Source: Afipia sp. GAS231 (GTDB taxonomy: Bacteria; Pseudomonadota; Alphaproteobacteria; Rhizobiales; Xanthobacteraceae). Taken from it: DNA of 64,000 nt. The notes beneath the pieces are model-generated. The model was not told where the DNA came from, did no database searches, and worked only from the letters and a program-made list of their open reading frames with translations. The position numbers and the translations under genes are program-made. Within the stretch, counting starts at the first letter, position 1; each line of letters begins with the position of its first letter. Where the stretch lies: contig NZ_LT629703.1 in the NCBI RefSeq assembly GCF_900103365.1, positions 7,364,501-7,428,500 on the forward strand, in the 5' to 3' direction. Below, one piece after another: positions 63,216 through 64,000 of this stretch.

Positions 63216-64000
63216 ATGTCCGCGCCCGCAGACATCGCCGAATCCAGGAACTACCCTTCGCGCCTTCTGACGCTGTCCTGGCTGTCGCTGGCCCAACTGG
63301 CGCGCGCGCCGTCGCATTCGCGGCGCGCCGAGGCCGGGCGCCGGGCGGCGCGCCATATCCTGCTGCTCGCAGCCGGCATCGGTCTCTCGATCATTGTGCT
63401 GATGTACGCGCTCGATGCCTGGGAGATCGCCCAGATGCCGACGCGCGGCACGCCGGCGCTGTGGTGGATGCGCATCCTCACCGATTTCGGCAAGGACGAA
63501 TACGTGCTGGGGACACTGGCGGCGTTGCTGATCGTGATTGCGATCGCGGCACCGGCGATGAACGGCATCCAGCGATCGCTGCTGCTCGGTCTCGGCACCC
63601 GCCTGCAATTCCTGTTCGTTGCGGTGCTGTTTCCCGTTCTCGTCGGCGAAGTGATCAAATGGGTCGTCGGCCGTGGCCGGCCGTTTGTCGGCGGCGCCGA
63701 AGCCAATGTCTTCAACTTCTCGCACTTTGCGGGGACCCAGGCCTATTCAAGCTTCCCTTCCGGACATTCCATCACCGCTGCGGCGCTGGCCTTTGCGGTG
63801 GCGGCGGTCTGGCCAGGGGCGAAGGGGGCGGTGATTGTCTATGCCGTCGTCATCGTGTCGACGCGCCTGGTGCTTTTGGCCCATCATCCAAGCGACGTCG
63901 TCGCCGGCGCGCTGCTCGGCGTCGTCGGCGCGATGGGCGTGCGCTACTGGTTCGCGGCCCGGCGACTGGGATTTGCGATCCACCGCGACGGCACGATTGC
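63216..64000 (+). CDS. PAP2-family lipid phosphatase (partial, runs past the window end)
   Basis: 261 codons are visible and the frame is open to the window edge. All three phosphatase motifs are present: KWVVGRGRP (Lys...Arg-Pro), FPSGHS, and TRLVLLAHHPSD (Arg...His...Asp). There are five or six membrane segments. It starts one base after the stop of the glycosyltransferase gene, so the two are certainly co-translated. In this setting the enzyme may recycle undecaprenyl pyrophosphate or remove a phosphate from lipid A or a lipid-linked sugar; both are known roles of the family. Confidence 0.9.
   Translation, partial: MSAPADIAESRNYPSRLLTLSWLSLAQLARAPSHSRRAEAGRRAARHILLLAAGIGLSIIVLMYALDAWEIAQMPTRGTPALWWMRILTDFGKDEYVLGTLAALLIVIAIAAPAMNGIQRSLLLGLGTRLQFLFVAVLFPVLVGEVIKWVVGRGRPFVGGAEANVFNFSHFAGTQAYSSFPSGHSITAAALAFAVAAVWPGAKGAVIVYAVVIVSTRLVLLAHHPSDVVAGALLGVVGAMGVRYWFAARRLGFAIHRDGTI

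Overview
The window comes from a GC-rich alphaproteobacterium, most likely Bradyrhizobium or a close relative in the Rhizobiales. I infer this from the codon and base composition, the gene content (leucine catabolism next to a TRAP transporter, a LktA-type filamentous adhesin, an alpha-2-macroglobulin/PBP1c pair) and dispersed palindromic repeats of a kind I know from Bradyrhizobium genomes. No database search was possible, so family names rest on motifs I can read.

Layout. 1-1192: end of a biotin-dependent acyl-CoA carboxylase alpha subunit and HMG-CoA lyase, the last steps of leucine breakdown. 1189-4337 (minus strand): a three-gene TRAP transporter operon and a small trailing gene. 4338-8406: small conserved proteins and an RlpA-like double-psi beta-barrel protein, separated by dispersed palindromic repeats and a 17-18 bp minisatellite. 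8629-10702: a GT-C-like polytopic membrane protein and a small zinc-ribbon-like protein. 11179-36812: a two-partner secretion locus with a periplasmic protein, a giant 7515-residue adhesin (12010-34557), its TpsB outer-membrane transporter and a membrane-anchored coiled-coil protein. 36911-37114: a cold-shock protein, followed by a clear intrinsic terminator.

37609-53624: an integrated 16 kb element in a tRNA-Arg(TCT) gene. The 3' 51 bp of the tRNA is duplicated at the far end. The element encodes an integrase with a regulator and a small M41-like peptidase, a replication-initiator-like protein, several small phage-type proteins and both terminase subunits. It has no portal, capsid or tail genes. 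Where those would be expected there is an 800-residue membrane protein, two mutually homologous PD-(D/E)XK nucleases in convergent orientation, a C5-cytosine methyltransferase, a Vsr nuclease and an HNH protein. This looks like a phage satellite or a gutted prophage carrying restriction and defence cargo, and it is the most interesting part of the window together with the adhesin.

53979-64000: a cell-envelope cluster with a thioester alpha-2-macroglobulin, PBP1c (whose N-terminus is partly encoded by a dispersed palindromic repeat), an ArnT-like glycosyltransferase and a PAP2 phosphatase cut by the window edge.

How the parts work together: the alpha-2-macroglobulin/PBP1c genes overlap and probably protect and repair the periplasm and cell wall. 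The TpsA/TpsB genes form one secretion unit. In the element, an int-regulator operon diverges from a rightward replication/packaging operon, and the defence cargo lies between the terminase genes and the intact tRNA.
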